A DNA stretch of 64,000 bases from Youhaiella tibetensis (lineage in GTDB: Bacteria; Pseudomonadota; Alphaproteobacteria; Rhizobiales; Devosiaceae): NCBI RefSeq assembly GCF_008000755.1, contig NZ_CP041690.1:4366001-4430000 (forward strand), in the 5' to 3' direction. The position numbers were made by a program, and so were the translations under genes. Below, piece by piece: positions 55,609 to 64,000 of the stretch (positions are counted from its first letter, which is position 1; every line of letters starts with the position of its first letter). Below the pieces are notes generated by a model. The model was given only the letters and a program-made list of their open reading frames with translations, was not told the DNA's origin and did not search any database.

Positions 55609-55644
55609 CGAGTCCTGGACGCTGTCACAATAGTGTTGCGGGAA

Positions 55645-55673
55645 CTTATAGCCATCGGCGCACCCATGTACAA
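55645..55673 (-). promoter_or_regulatory. irr promoter
   Basis: On the minus strand TTGTAC (55673-55668), 17 nt, TATAAG (55650-55645), about 37 nt before the irr ATG. A GAGTC site lies near the start codon (55610-55614). No ICE palindrome is visible in this intergenic region. Confidence 0.7.
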
Positions 55674-55740
55674 GCGCAGCGTCCCGGCATCGGGAGCGGC
55701 AAAAGCGCCCAAAGCCTGGTGATCGGCATCGGGGAACCGG

Positions 55741-55769
55741 TTGACCCGCCTGCGCGCGCCCTCTACAGG
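55741..55769 (+). promoter_or_regulatory. fabA promoter
   Basis: TTGACC (55741-55746), 17 nt, TACAGG (55764-55769), 28 nt before the fabA ATG. The -10 is mediocre. Confidence 0.55.
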
Positions 55770-55796
55770 GAAGTGCAGTCAACTCAGAGAGCATAT

Positions 55797-56303
55797 ATGG
55801 CGGACCGCCCGAACGCATACGGATACGAAGAACTGCTGGCCTGCGGGCGCGGAGAGCTTTTCGGACCGGGCAATGCGCAATTGCCGCTCCCGCCCATGCT
55901 CATGTTCGATCGCATTACCCATATCGACGAGACCGAAGGCGCCCATCATCGCGGACAGGTGCGCGCCGAACTCGACGTCAATCCCGACCTCTGGTTCTTT
56001 GCCTGCCATTTCCAGGGCGATCCGGTCATGCCCGGTTGCCTTGGCCTGGATGCGCTCTGGCAGATGACGGGTTTCTTTCTGGGCTGGGGCGGGTCCCCTG
56101 GGCGCGGTCGCGCCCTGGGCGGCGAGATCAAGTTCACCGGCCAGGTGACCAACGACGTTAAGCTGGTTGAGTATGGTATCGATATCAAGCGCGTGATGCG
56201 CTCCAAGCTGGCGCTTGGCATTGCCGATGGCTGGGTCAAGGCCGACGGCAAGGTGATCTATGAGGCCAAGGACCTGCGCGTCGGCCTTTTCACCGACATT
56301 TGA
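55797..56303 (+). CDS. fabA: 3-hydroxydecanoyl-ACP dehydratase/isomerase
   Basis: 168 residues. Hot-dog enzyme that makes trans-2- then cis-3-decenoyl-ACP, the branch point to unsaturated fatty acids. Active site His71 ('[23 protein letters not shown]', in part) with Asp85. It opens '[18 protein letters not shown]'. It is 127 nt before fabB; a run of six T near 56330 follows a small stem, so partial termination before fabB is possible. Confidence 0.96.
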   Translation: MADRPNAYGYEELLACGRGELFGPGNAQLPLPPMLMFDRITHIDETEGAHHRGQVRAELDVNPDLWFFACHFQGDPVMPGCLGLDALWQMTGFFLGWGGSPGRGRALGGEIKFTGQVTNDVKLVEYGIDIKRVMRSKLALGIADGWVKADGKVIYEAKDLRVGLFTDI

Positions 56304-56429
56304 TGGTGCCCCGCGGGCCCCTGTCGTGTTTTTTGCAATCCGCTAGACTAGCCGTGGCGCACCGCCCGGCCTTTGCGCTACAAGAGGCGCCGCCCCGTAA
56401 GCGGGTCGGGCGCAGGAGATGAGGACGAT

Positions 56430-57653
56430 ATGAGACGAGTTGTCGTTACCGGGATGGGCATCGTGTCCTCCATCGGCAACAACACCCGCGAAGTGCTGGA
56501 CAGCCTCTATCACGCCAGGCCCGGCATCACATTCGCCCAGGATTACGCCGATCTCGGCTTCCGCTGCCAGGTTCAGGGCGCCCCGAACCTCGACCCGTTC
56601 GAGGTTCTGGACCGCCGCACCACCCGCTTCATGGGCAAGGGTGCTGCCTGGAACTACATCGCCATGCAGCAGGCCATCGAAGACGCCGGGCTTGAAGAGA
56701 GCGACGTCAAGAACCCGCGCACCGGTATCGTGATGGGTTCGGGCGGTCCCTCCACCAAGGCGATCGTCGAAGCCGCCGACATCACCCGCGAAAAGGGCCC
56801 CAAGCGCATCGGGCCGCTGGCCGTGCCCAAGGCCATGAGCTCGACCGGCTCGGCCACGCTCGCCACCGCCTTCGGCATTCTGGGCGTCAACTATTCCATC
56901 TCCTCGGCCTGCGCCACTTCCAAGCACTGCATCGGCAATGGCTACGAGCAGATCCAGATGGGCAAGCAGGACATCGTCTTCGCTGGTGGCCACGAGGACC
57001 TGGAATGGTCCATGTCGAACCTCTTCGACGCCATGGGCGCCATGTCCTCCGATTTCAACGACACCCCGGCCCGCGCGTCGCGCGCCTATGACCGGGACCG
57101 TGACGGTTTCGTCATCGCCGGCGGCGCCGGTGTGCTGGTGCTCGAGGAACTCGAGCACGCCAAGGCCCGCGGCGCCAGGATTCTGGCCGAGATCATCGGC
57201 TATGGCGCCACTTCGGACGGCTACGACATGGTCGCCCCCTCGGGCGAAGGCGCCGAGCGCTGCATGCGCATGGCGCTCGATGGCGTCAAGCTGCCGGTCG
57301 ACTACATCAACCCGCACGCGACCTCGACCCCTGTAGGCGACCGTAAGGAGATCGAGGCCATCCGCGCCGTCTTCGGTTCGGGCGACAAGTCCCCGCCCAT
57401 CTCCGCCACCAAGTCGCTGACCGGCCATTCGCTGGGCGCCACGGGCGTTCAGGAATCGATATATTGCATTCTGATGATGCAGAATGGCTTCATCTGCGAG
57501 AGCGCCAATATCGAGAACCTCGATCCCGAATTCGAGGACATGCCGATCCTGCGCCAGCGCCGCGACAATGCCCGCATCGGGGTGGCGCTTTCGAACTCGT
57601 TCGGGTTCGGCGGCACCAACGCCACGCTCGTCTTCAAGCACCCGGATGCCTAA
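56430..57653 (+). CDS. fabB: 3-oxoacyl-ACP synthase I (FabB)
   Basis: 407 residues. Extends cis-3-decenoyl-ACP. Catalytic Cys is in '[16 protein letters not shown]', His in '[11 protein letters not shown]' and His in '[15 protein letters not shown]'. Works with FabA. SD GAGGACG precedes the ATG. The stop overlaps the convergent E1-like gene by 4 nt. In many Rhizobiales fabI follows fabB; it is absent here. Confidence 0.96.
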   Translation: MRRVVVTGMGIVSSIGNNTREVLDSLYHARPGITFAQDYADLGFRCQVQGAPNLDPFEVLDRRTTRFMGKGAAWNYIAMQQAIEDAGLEESDVKNPRTGIVMGSGGPSTKAIVEAADITREKGPKRIGPLAVPKAMSSTGSATLATAFGILGVNYSISSACATSKHCIGNGYEQIQMGKQDIVFAGGHEDLEWSMSNLFDAMGAMSSDFNDTPARASRAYDRDRDGFVIAGGAGVLVLEELEHAKARGARILAEIIGYGATSDGYDMVAPSGEGAERCMRMALDGVKLPVDYINPHATSTPVGDRKEIEAIRAVFGSGDKSPPISATKSLTGHSLGATGVQESIYCILMMQNGFICESANIENLDPEFEDMPILRQRRDNARIGVALSNSFGFGGTNATLVFKHPDA

Positions 57654-58390
57654 TAGGCGATCTCGGCGAAGCGGGCGGCGCGCCCGTCATAGAGCTGCAT
57701 GCGGCCGAGCAGCGGCTCGCCCAGCCCCACGATCAGCTTGATGGCCTCCATGGCCATCAGCGTACCGATAACCCCGGTGACAGCGCCCAGCACGCCCATC
57801 GCTTCGCACGAGGGCAGGTCTCCCTCAGCCGGATCGTCCGGGTAGAGGTCGCGGAAACGCGGATAATGCCGCCCTTCCGGGTCGCTGAGATGGGGTGCGA
57901 AAACCGTGACCTGCCCATCCATCATCGAAACCGCACCGGAGACCACCGGCACGCCCAGCGCCTCGCCTGCGGAGGTTACCGCCACCCGCGTATCGAACCG
58001 GTCGCTGCCTTCCACGATGACGTCATAGCCGGCAAGGCGCTCGGTCGCGTTGGCGGCGGTCAACCGCTCGTTGCGGGCCAGCACCGTCACGTGCGGATTG
58101 AGCTTGGTCGCGAATTCGCCGGCGCTCTCGGTCTTGGGCCGGCCGATGCCGGCACTTGCGTGAACGATCTGGCGCTGGAGATTGGAGACGGACACCGTGT
58201 CGTCGTCGAATATGCCCAGCGTGCCAACCCCGGCAGCCGCCAGATAGGCGATGACCGGGCTTCCCAGGCCGCCGGCACCTACGATGGCGACCCTGGCCGC
58301 CTTGAGCTTGTGCTGACCTTCTCCCCCCACACCCCGCAGCACGATATGCCGGGCGTAGCGGCGCGTTTCCTCGCTCGATAGAGATGCCAT
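57650..58390 (-). CDS. ThiF/MoeB/HesA family E1-like enzyme
   Basis: 246 residues. Adenylates the C-terminus of a ubiquitin-like sulfur carrier (MoaD or ThiS). Nucleotide loop '[14 protein letters not shown]', Arg finger 'SNLQRQIVH', putative catalytic Cys195 in '[14 protein letters not shown]'. The CxxC zinc motif of E. coli MoeB before the catalytic Cys is lost: where C-Y-R-C is expected it reads R-F-R-D. Start: ATG 58390, 4 nt after the preceding stop; a TTG at 58405 is possible. MoeB versus ThiF cannot be decided. Confidence 0.88.
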   Translation of the reverse strand: MASLSSEETRRYARHIVLRGVGGEGQHKLKAARVAIVGAGGLGSPVIAYLAAAGVGTLGIFDDDTVSVSNLQRQIVHASAGIGRPKTESAGEFATKLNPHVTVLARNERLTAANATERLAGYDVIVEGSDRFDTRVAVTSAGEALGVPVVSGAVSMMDGQVTVFAPHLSDPEGRHYPRFRDLYPDDPAEGDLPSCEAMGVLGAVTGVIGTLMAMEAIKLIVGLGEPLLGRMQLYDGRAARFAEIAY

Positions 58391-58394
58391 CTCG

Positions 58395-59168
58395 TCAGTC
58401 GCCAAGTGGTACAGCCAGGAACCTGCGGCTCGGGCCTTCGAAGCCGAACGGGAAGGTGGAAACGATGGCCACCCGATGCGCGCTCTGGTTGAAGGGCTGC
58501 AGCACGGCGAACAGCCGGTAACCCATCGGGCACCCGCGCGACATGGGCAGCTTCTGCCCGTCGCGATGGAGTTCGCTTACCGTCCCGTCCTTGTCGAGCG
58601 CCAGGGCGTATCCGAGCGGCTTGTCGCCGGTCAGCGCCACGCAGTCAAATCCCGCCTCGGCCACAGGAAAGTTCTCGAGCCGCAGCGTCTGGGTCGCCTC
58701 GCTCACCGTGGCAATGCCGCAGCAGGCAGGCTCAGCGAAGGCGAGCGTCGTGCCGTCCTCCTCAACCGCCCCGTCCCCGATCAGGGCAAGAATCTGGGCA
58801 GGATTGTCGATGTGAAGGCTCTCAAGGTCGGCCTGGGCGCGCTGGCGGGCCTCCGCGCGCACCTGGGCGAGCGGCATGTCGGGTTTGTCCTCGGGCGCCT
58901 GCACCCGGTAGGGCGTGCCCTTGACCCAGCTGTCGCTCGAAAGCTGGACGATATAGATGATCGAATAGGCGAAACCCGAGCCATCCTGGATGCCGTATTC
59001 CTCGAAGGCGAAATGGTCGCCATCCGCCGAATAGCCCAGGAAGTCTATGAGGGCGCGATCGCCGGCTGTCGTGGGCGTCACCACCAGCAACGCCGCCAGC
59101 AATGCGCCGATCCAGCTAAGCAGAATGGCCGGTCGAACCGAACCCTTTCGCGCCCCGTGCCGTCTCAT
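58395..59168 (-). CDS. DUF2259 family predicted secreted protein
   Basis: 257 residues. Signal peptide ([21 protein letters not shown]) then the DUF2259 domain: '[27 protein letters not shown]' in pieces, '[12 protein letters not shown]', '[19 protein letters not shown]'. Function unknown. The start overlaps dut by 53 nt, supported by a strong SD (GGAGGAG, 8 nt before the ATG) inside dut. Confidence 0.87.
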   Translation of the reverse strand: MRRHGARKGSVRPAILLSWIGALLAALLVVTPTTAGDRALIDFLGYSADGDHFAFEEYGIQDGSGFAYSIIYIVQLSSDSWVKGTPYRVQAPEDKPDMPLAQVRAEARQRAQADLESLHIDNPAQILALIGDGAVEEDGTTLAFAEPACCGIATVSEATQTLRLENFPVAEAGFDCVALTGDKPLGYALALDKDGTVSELHRDGQKLPMSRGCPMGYRLFAVLQPFNQSAHRVAIVSTFPFGFEGPSRRFLAVPLGD

Positions 59169-59580
59169 CGAGTTTCTCCTCCAGCCTGAAATCGACCGCC
59201 GTGACCGGCGCGATGACCATCTGGGCGATCCGGTCGCCGCGCCGCACCGGGAAAGGCCGGTCGCCGTGATTGATCAGGATCACCTGCACTTCGCCACGAT
59301 AATCGGAGTCGATTGTGCCCGGCGCGTTGAGGACTGTCACGCCGAACTTGGCGGCCAGCCCCGAACGCGGCCGCACCTGGGCCTCGAACCCTTCGGGCAG
59401 CGCCAGCGAGAAACCGCAGGGCACCAGGGCCCTTTGCCCGGGCGCCAGCGCCACGTCGTCATCGATGCCGAGCGCGGCGAGAAGATCCACTCCCGCCGCG
59501 CCCGCCGATTGTTGCCTGGGGACCGAAAGGCCCTTGCCGTGCTCGAGCCAGCAAAAGCCGACGCTGACCCTGTCCGTCAT
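59116..59580 (-). CDS. dut: Deoxyuridine 5'-triphosphate nucleotidohydrolase (dUTPase)
   Basis: 154 residues. All five trimeric dUTPase motifs are present: '[11 protein letters not shown]', '[19 protein letters not shown]', '[16 protein letters not shown]', '[13 protein letters not shown]' and the C-terminal '[10 protein letters not shown]'. Keeps dUTP low and supplies dUMP. The reading frame continues upstream, but only the part from ATG 59580 is dUTPase-like. Overlaps the DUF2259 gene. Confidence 0.96.
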   Translation of the reverse strand: MTDRVSVGFCWLEHGKGLSVPRQQSAGAAGVDLLAALGIDDDVALAPGQRALVPCGFSLALPEGFEAQVRPRSGLAAKFGVTVLNAPGTIDSDYRGEVQVILINHGDRPFPVRRGDRIAQMVIAPVTAVDFRLEEKLDETARGAKGFGSTGHSA

Positions 59581-59597
59581 GGCCCTTCTCCCCCTGC

Positions 59598-60221
59598 TTA
59601 CTTGCGCACCACGGCGTAGAGCTCTTCGGGGAGCTCGACCGTGCCGTTGATGATATCGAGGAACGGAATGACCGTCTCGGCCGACTGCTTGTCGGCGGCG
59701 AGGGTCATGTTGGTGTCCGTCACTTCGCCACCGCCGATCTTGAGCGTGAAGGCATGGCCCTCGAACATCTGCTGCATCATCGCCTTGGTCTGGGCGTCCA
59801 TCTCTTCCTCCTGGCCGAGATCCTTGGTGATCTCGTTGGTGGGGAAGGCGACGCGAACCAGGCCCGGGCCGGCGGACGTGAAGGTCATGCCCTGTTCCTC
59901 GCCTTCCTCGTCGAAGACGAGATCGGCAAAGGCACCTTCCTTGGTGATCGTGCAGGTGGCCCCACCGTCGGCGTTCTCGGTGAGCGTGCCGTCCGAGCAG
60001 AAGTCGTCGGCCGCTGCGGCCTCGGCATCGTCCGAAGCCTTGCTCTCGGCCTGGCTGGCCTTGATCATCGGGTAGATCTCGGCGCTCATCGTCTGCGTGA
60101 TGGTCGCCTTGGCGGTGGTGTCGCTGGTGACGTCGACCTCGATCTTGGCGTCGATGCAACCGGCCAGTGCCACGGTCAGGGCAAGCGCGCCAGCGAGCTT
60201 GCCGCAAAAACGTACAGTCAT
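59598..60221 (-). CDS. Hypothetical lipoprotein
   Basis: 207 residues. Signal peptide with lipobox 'VALAGC' (Cys22), so a membrane-anchored lipoprotein. The mature part is acidic, rich in Thr and Ser, with two Cys (in 'DDFCSDGTL' and 'GATCTITK') that could form a disulfide. I do not recognise the family. It ends 17 nt before dut and is read the same way. Confidence 0.85.
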   Translation of the reverse strand: MTVRFCGKLAGALALTVALAGCIDAKIEVDVTSDTTAKATITQTMSAEIYPMIKASQAESKASDDAEAAAADDFCSDGTLTENADGGATCTITKEGAFADLVFDEEGEEQGMTFTSAGPGLVRVAFPTNEITKDLGQEEEMDAQTKAMMQQMFEGHAFTLKIGGGEVTDTNMTLAADKQSAETVIPFLDIINGTVELPEELYAVVRK

Positions 60222-60314
60222 TGAATCCCTCTTGCGATTTTGTCGCCCTGCCGGACGGCAGTGGCGCGCCCCGTCGATCCCTCTAGCATGACTTGGCCGG
60301 GTCGCAAGCCGGAT

Positions 60315-61853
60315 TCAGGCGATCATCCGCCAGATGGCGATGAGACAGGTCAGCACCAGCAGCCAGAATCCGAAGAGCAGCATGCCCCTGGAGAGCCACG
60401 GTTTTCTCTGGCTCTTCTCGGCCTGCCACTCGCTGAGTGCCGCTTCGGTCTGGCGGACGATTCCGGGCAGGCGCTGGACGGTATCGGTCAGTACGCCCAG
60501 TCCGTCGCGCAGGTCCTCGACGCGTCCGATCGGCCCCGCCTCGCGGCGGACCCAGTCGCCCACCACCGGCTCGGCAACCGTCCAGATGTCCAGCTCAGGA
60601 TCGAGCGCGCGGGCCACGCCCTCCACGAGCACCATGTTCTTCTGAAGCAGGATCAGCTCGGGCCGGGTCTGCATCTCGAACAGTTCGGTGACCGTGAAGA
60701 GCTGGCCGAGCACGCGGGCCATCGAGATGTCATTGGCCTTGCGCCCGAACAGGGGTTCCCCGATCGAGCGCAACGCCAGGGTGAAGTCGTCCACCGACTG
60801 GGTGCGCGGCACATAGCCGATATCGAAGTGCCGTTGGGCGATGAGGCGGTAGTTGCGGGTGATGAACCCGTAGAGGATATCGGCAAGGAACCGGCGCTCT
60901 CGCTTGGAGATACGGCCCATGATGCCGAAATCGACCGCGATGACGTCCCCACTCGCCCGGTCGGCAAAGAGATTTCCCGGATGCATGTCGGCGTGGAAGA
61001 AGCCATCGCGAATGGCGTGCCGCAGGAAACCCTGGAGCAGCTTCTTGGCAAGTTCTTTGCGGTCGAGCCCGGCGGCGTCGAGCGCCTCGAGGTCGCGGAT
61101 CGGCACGCCCTCCACCCAGCCGGTGGTCAAGACGTTCTGGGCCGTGAAATCCCAATAAACCTGCGGAACGATGAAGCCCTTGTCGTCCTTGATGTTCTCG
61201 GCGAATTCGGAGATCGCCGCCGCTTCCAGCCTGAGGTCCAGCTCGATCTGGGCGGAGTGGTCGAGCGTCTTGACCACCTCCACCGGCCGCAGCCGCTTGG
61301 TAGAGGCCACCCAGCGCTCGGCCAGCCGCGCGCCCGCGTAGTAGCTCTCGATGTCGGCGTTGAAGCGCTGCGCCACGCCCGGGCGCAGCACCTTGACCGC
61401 CACGACGCGCGCGATCCCGTCTTCGCCGACCAGCGTGGCCTTGTGCACCTGGGCGATCGATGCTGCGGCGACCGGTTCCGAAAGATCCTTGAGTTCGCGC
61501 GCCTTCTCGCCCAGTGCCGTGCCGAGGATGGCGGGCACCAGGGCAGGATTGAAGGGCTCCATCGAGTCCTGCAGACCCGAGAGTTCCTTGGCAATGTCCA
61601 CGCCCACAATGTCAGGGCGTGTCGCCAGCGTCTGGCCGAACTTCACATAGGTCGGCCCCAGCAGGTTGAGCGCCCGCGTCAGCCGCTCGACGCTGCCGGT
61701 CTTCTTGACCGAGGGACGCTCGATGAGCCGCGCCAGTCCCACGCCCACTCGGAACGAGGGCGGCAGCGCCACCGGATCGATGATCGAGAACGCGCCTTCA
61801 CGCGCCAGAACGAAGCCCGCCCGGGCGAGGCGAAAATAGGCTCCAAGCCCCAT
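60315..61853 (-). CDS. ubiB: Ubiquinone biosynthesis regulatory kinase-like protein UbiB
   Basis: 512 residues. ABC1/ADCK3 atypical kinase family with KxGQ motif 'YVKFGQTLATRP', the VAxK 'VAVKVLRPG', and 'HADMHPGNLFADRASGDVIAVDFG' in pieces. C-terminal hydrophobic segments (about 470-510) anchor it in the membrane. Needed for the hydroxylation steps of ubiquinone synthesis. Follows ubiE by 10 nt. Confidence 0.95.
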   Translation of the reverse strand: MGLGAYFRLARAGFVLAREGAFSIIDPVALPPSFRVGVGLARLIERPSVKKTGSVERLTRALNLLGPTYVKFGQTLATRPDIVGVDIAKELSGLQDSMEPFNPALVPAILGTALGEKARELKDLSEPVAAASIAQVHKATLVGEDGIARVVAVKVLRPGVAQRFNADIESYYAGARLAERWVASTKRLRPVEVVKTLDHSAQIELDLRLEAAAISEFAENIKDDKGFIVPQVYWDFTAQNVLTTGWVEGVPIRDLEALDAAGLDRKELAKKLLQGFLRHAIRDGFFHADMHPGNLFADRASGDVIAVDFGIMGRISKRERRFLADILYGFITRNYRLIAQRHFDIGYVPRTQSVDDFTLALRSIGEPLFGRKANDISMARVLGQLFTVTELFEMQTRPELILLQKNMVLVEGVARALDPELDIWTVAEPVVGDWVRREAGPIGRVEDLRDGLGVLTDTVQRLPGIVRQTEAALSEWQAEKSQRKPWLSRGMLLFGFWLLVLTCLIAIWRMIA

Positions 61854-61863
61854 GGATAACCGC

Positions 61864-62628
61864 CTAGATCTTCCAGGCGCCGAACAGCGCCGCGATATTG
61901 CCGGAATAAGGAGTGTGCGTGACGCGCTTGAACCCGGCCGCCGCGATCATGGCCGTGAAGGCCGATGGGCTCGGGAACTTGCGGATCGATTCCACCAGGT
62001 ACTGGTAAGGCTGGGCATCGCCCGTCACCACCCCGCCCATCGGCGGGATCACCCGGTCCGAAAACAGATCGTAGACGCGGTCGAGCCCCGGCACGTCCAC
62101 CTGCGAAAATTCGAGCACGAGCAAGCGCCCGCCGCGCTTGAGCACCCGGTAGGCCTCAGCGAGGGCCTTGTCGATGCGCGGCACATTGCGGATGCCGAAG
62201 GCGATCGTATAGGCGTCAAAGCTCTCGCTTTCGAACGGCAGATCCTCGGCATTGGCTTCCACGAACGTCGCCTGGCTGCCGAAGCGCCAGTTCTTCGCCC
62301 GCTCGGCGCCTACCCTCAGCATGTCCGAGTTGATGTCGGAGACCGTGACCTGCGCGTAGCCCAGCGAAGCATTGATGATGCGCTCGGCGATGTCGCCGGT
62401 GCCGCCCGCCATGTCGAGGACGCGATAGGGCCGGGTACCCTTCTTGGGCGGCGCCAAGTTGGCGACCATCGCATCCTTCCAGACCCGATGAATGCCACCG
62501 CTCATCAGGTCGTTCATCAGGTCGTAGCGGTCGGCCACGCCGTGGAACACCGCGTTGACGAGGCCCTGTTTCTCCTCTAGCGCTACCTGCCGATTGCCGA
62601 AATGCGTGGTTTCGCGGGCTTCACTCAT
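61864..62628 (-). CDS. ubiE: Ubiquinone/menaquinone biosynthesis C-methyltransferase
   Basis: 254 residues. AdoMet site '[15 protein letters not shown]', UbiE motif '[20 protein letters not shown]' and '[25 protein letters not shown]' in pieces. Methylates 2-polyprenyl-6-methoxybenzoquinol. ATG 62628 with AAGG before it is chosen. Divergent from mutM. Together with ubiB this is the quinone pair usual upstream of mutM and rpsT. Confidence 0.96.
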   Translation of the reverse strand: MSEARETTHFGNRQVALEEKQGLVNAVFHGVADRYDLMNDLMSGGIHRVWKDAMVANLAPPKKGTRPYRVLDMAGGTGDIAERIINASLGYAQVTVSDINSDMLRVGAERAKNWRFGSQATFVEANAEDLPFESESFDAYTIAFGIRNVPRIDKALAEAYRVLKRGGRLLVLEFSQVDVPGLDRVYDLFSDRVIPPMGGVVTGDAQPYQYLVESIRKFPSPSAFTAMIAAAGFKRVTHTPYSGNIAALFGAWKI

Positions 62629-62737
62629 AACCTTCGCGGCCCGGTGGCCGCCTCCGCGTTCGTGATTTTGCGGCACCATAGCGGAGTGGGTCCGGCTTTG
62701 CCATGCCGCATCGGCTCCATGTTTAAGAGCGCCAGCA

Positions 62738-63613
62738 ATGCCCGAATTGCCTGAAGTCGAAACCGTCCGCGCCGGGCTTGCGCCCTATGTCGAGGGTGCG
62801 CAGATTCTCAAGGTGACGCTCAATCGCAAGGACCTGCGCTTCCCGTTTCCCGATGGCTTTGCCGCAGCTCTCCAAGGCCAGACCATCCTGCGGGCCGCGC
62901 GCCGCGCCAAGTACCTGCTCTTTCCCCTTTCGGGCGGCAGCACGCTCCTCAGCCACCTGGGCATGACCGGCAGCTACCGGTTCGTCGAGTTCTCCTACAA
63001 GGACCCGAGCCGCTATTACGAGCCGCCTCCGGGCGAGAAGCACGATCACGTCGCCTTCCACTTGCGTCACCCAAGTCAGGGCGAGTTGCACCTTATATAT
63101 GCCGACGCGCGCCGCTTCGGCTTCATGGAGCTCTTCGAGCGCGAGGAGGACAGTCCCTACCTCAAGGATCTCGGGCCCGAGCCGCTCTCCAATGCCTTCA
63201 ACGCCGGCCAGCTTGCCACCCGCCTTGCCGGGCGCAAGGCGCCGATCAAGGCGTCCCTCCTCGATCAGCGCGTCGTGGCGGGTATCGGCAATATCTATGC
63301 CTCCGAGGCCCTGCACCGCGCCCACATCCGCCCAGACTGCCCGTCGGGCGCCCTCGTGGACGGCTCCAGCCGGCTCGACGATCTCGTCTTCGGCGTGCGC
63401 ACCGTGCTGACAGAGGCGGTCGAGGCGGGCGGCTCGACGCTTAAGGATTTCCGCAACGCCGAGGGCGGTTCGGGTTATTTCCAGCACCGGTTCTCCGTCT
63501 ACGACCGGGAGGGCGAACCCTGTCCCACCCCGCTTTGCAGCGGCACGATTGCGCGCATCGTGCAGTCCGGACGCTCGAGCTTTTTCTGCCCGGTCTGCCA
63601 GAAGGGCGCCTAG
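62738..63613 (+). CDS. mutM: Formamidopyrimidine-DNA glycosylase
   Basis: 291 residues. N-terminal catalytic Pro2-Glu3 ('[15 protein letters not shown]'), helix-two-turn-helix around '[18 protein letters not shown]', and a C-terminal zinc finger (CPTPLC ... CPVC). Removes 8-oxoguanine and opened purines. The normal neighbour of rpsT and dnaA in this order. Confidence 0.97.
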   Translation: MPELPEVETVRAGLAPYVEGAQILKVTLNRKDLRFPFPDGFAAALQGQTILRAARRAKYLLFPLSGGSTLLSHLGMTGSYRFVEFSYKDPSRYYEPPPGEKHDHVAFHLRHPSQGELHLIYADARRFGFMELFEREEDSPYLKDLGPEPLSNAFNAGQLATRLAGRKAPIKASLLDQRVVAGIGNIYASEALHRAHIRPDCPSGALVDGSSRLDDLVFGVRTVLTEAVEAGGSTLKDFRNAEGGSGYFQHRFSVYDREGEPCPTPLCSGTIARIVQSGRSSFFCPVCQKGA

Positions 63614-63626
63614 GCGCGGAATCCAG

Positions 63627-63656
63627 TTGACGCGGCCCCCTCGCTCTGCCTATAAA
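63627..63656 (+). promoter_or_regulatory. rpsT promoter
   Basis: TTGACG (63627-63632), 18 nt, TATAAA (63651-63656), about 100 nt before rpsT. The long leader may hold a control element, as S20 represses its own synthesis in E. coli; no fold was established. Confidence 0.75.
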
Positions 63657-63762
63657 CCCCGCGACTTGGCGGCCTCATGCCGCCGCTTTCATTTCAGACT
63701 CCGGGATTTGACAGCGCCGAGGGCGTGGTTCGGTTCGGGAGACAAGCGCCAAGAGGACATTC

Positions 63763-64000
63763 ATGGCCAATACCCCGTCGGCTAAGAAGGCCACCCGCAA
63801 GATCGAAGCCCGCACGGCCATCAACAAGTCGCGCCGTTCGCGCATGCGGACCTTCCTGCGCAAGGTCGAGGAAGCCATCGCTTCGGGCAACAAGACTGCC
63901 GCCAACGAAGCTCTCAAGGCTGCGCAGCCGGAACTGCAGCGCGCCGCGACCAACGGCATCGTTCACAAGAACCTGGCCGACCGCAAGGTGTCGCGCCTGA
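63763..64000 (+). CDS. rpsT: 30S ribosomal protein S20 (cut by window end)
   Basis: First 79 codons; the last bases of the window are within codon 80. Begins [20 protein letters not shown] and is Lys/Arg/Ala-rich throughout. The family length of about 88 residues puts only a few codons outside. SD AAGAGGA precedes the ATG. Binds 16S rRNA early in assembly. In relatives dnaA lies close by, so the chromosome origin region may be near. Confidence 0.96.
   Translation, partial: MANTPSAKKATRKIEARTAINKSRRSRMRTFLRKVEEAIASGNKTAANEALKAAQPELQRAATNGIVHKNLADRKVSRL

Overview
This is a contiguous, GC-rich (roughly two-thirds G+C by eye) chromosomal stretch from an alphaproteobacterium of the order Hyphomicrobiales (Rhizobiales). 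The evidence is gene order: trmB-metK-lnt-corC-ybeY-phoH-miaB-plsC-fur/mur-rimI-tsaB-nifU, then trpS-murJ-glnD-mutS, the rimP-nusA-ylxR-infB ... rbfA-truB ... rpsO-pnp translation block, irr-fabA-fabB, and dut-ubiB-ubiE-mutM-rpsT are all arrangements typical of that order. The xylose operon and the Irr regulator would fit a Devosia-like member (Devosiaceae), but that genus guess is inference only. No phage, transposon, CRISPR array, rRNA or tRNA gene was seen.

Layout. 1-545: an Rrf2 regulator and the start of an AhpD/carboxymuconolactone decarboxylase gene, driven by a promoter whose -10 lies inside a near-perfect palindrome. 670-3341: preT-preA, reductive pyrimidine catabolism. 3754-4851: a small RlpA-type secreted barrel protein and a ferredoxin/flavodoxin-NADP reductase, convergent on a strong terminator. 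5004-15951: the long leftward housekeeping run from nifU down to trmB (Fe-S scaffold, tRNA t6A and ms2i6A modification, S18 acetylation, Fur/Mur, phospholipid acylation, YbeY/PhoH RNA functions, lipoprotein acylation, AdoMet synthesis). 16126-25118: DUF3817 membrane protein, universal stress protein, trpS, murJ, glnD, mutS. 25252-33092: pentose/hexose use, with a LacI-type regulator, xylB, xylA and a GH43 beta-xylosidase on the minus strand, a divergent aldose 1-epimerase, and an aldo/keto reductase. 33182-48701: the transcription/translation block rimP-nusA-ylxR-infB, rbfA-truB, rpsO-pnp, interrupted by minus-strand or unrelated genes (L,D-transpeptidase, ClpP, SRPBCC/ArsR, a serine hydrolase, an HWE histidine kinase). 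48766-53390: an accessory-looking rightward cluster of ArsR, three tandem SRPBCC paralogues, an alpha/beta hydrolase, a DUF1127 protein and a DHA2-type exporter. 53412-64000: 2-hydroxyacid dehydrogenase, SH3 protein, irr divergent from fabA-fabB, a MoeB/HesA-like E1 enzyme, DUF2259, dut, a lipoprotein, ubiB, ubiE, then mutM and the start of rpsT.

The most interesting signals are regulatory. (1) The same dyad, TTAAG-N6-CTTAA or its ATAAG-N6-CTTAT variant, sits at four places beside ArsR/SRPBCC genes; two of them lie in nearly identical promoter modules and one covers the ArsR start codon. (2) A perfect Irr-type iron control element (TTTAGAA-CGC-TTCTAAA) overlaps the nifU -10, and irr itself is about 40 kb away. 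(3) A sigma70 promoter followed at once by an intrinsic terminator precedes rimP-nusA-infB, suggesting attenuation of that operon. (4) An 11-bp hairpin holds both the SD-like sequence and the AUG of tsaB. (5) The Rrf2 operator. These were read by eye; no search or folding was run.
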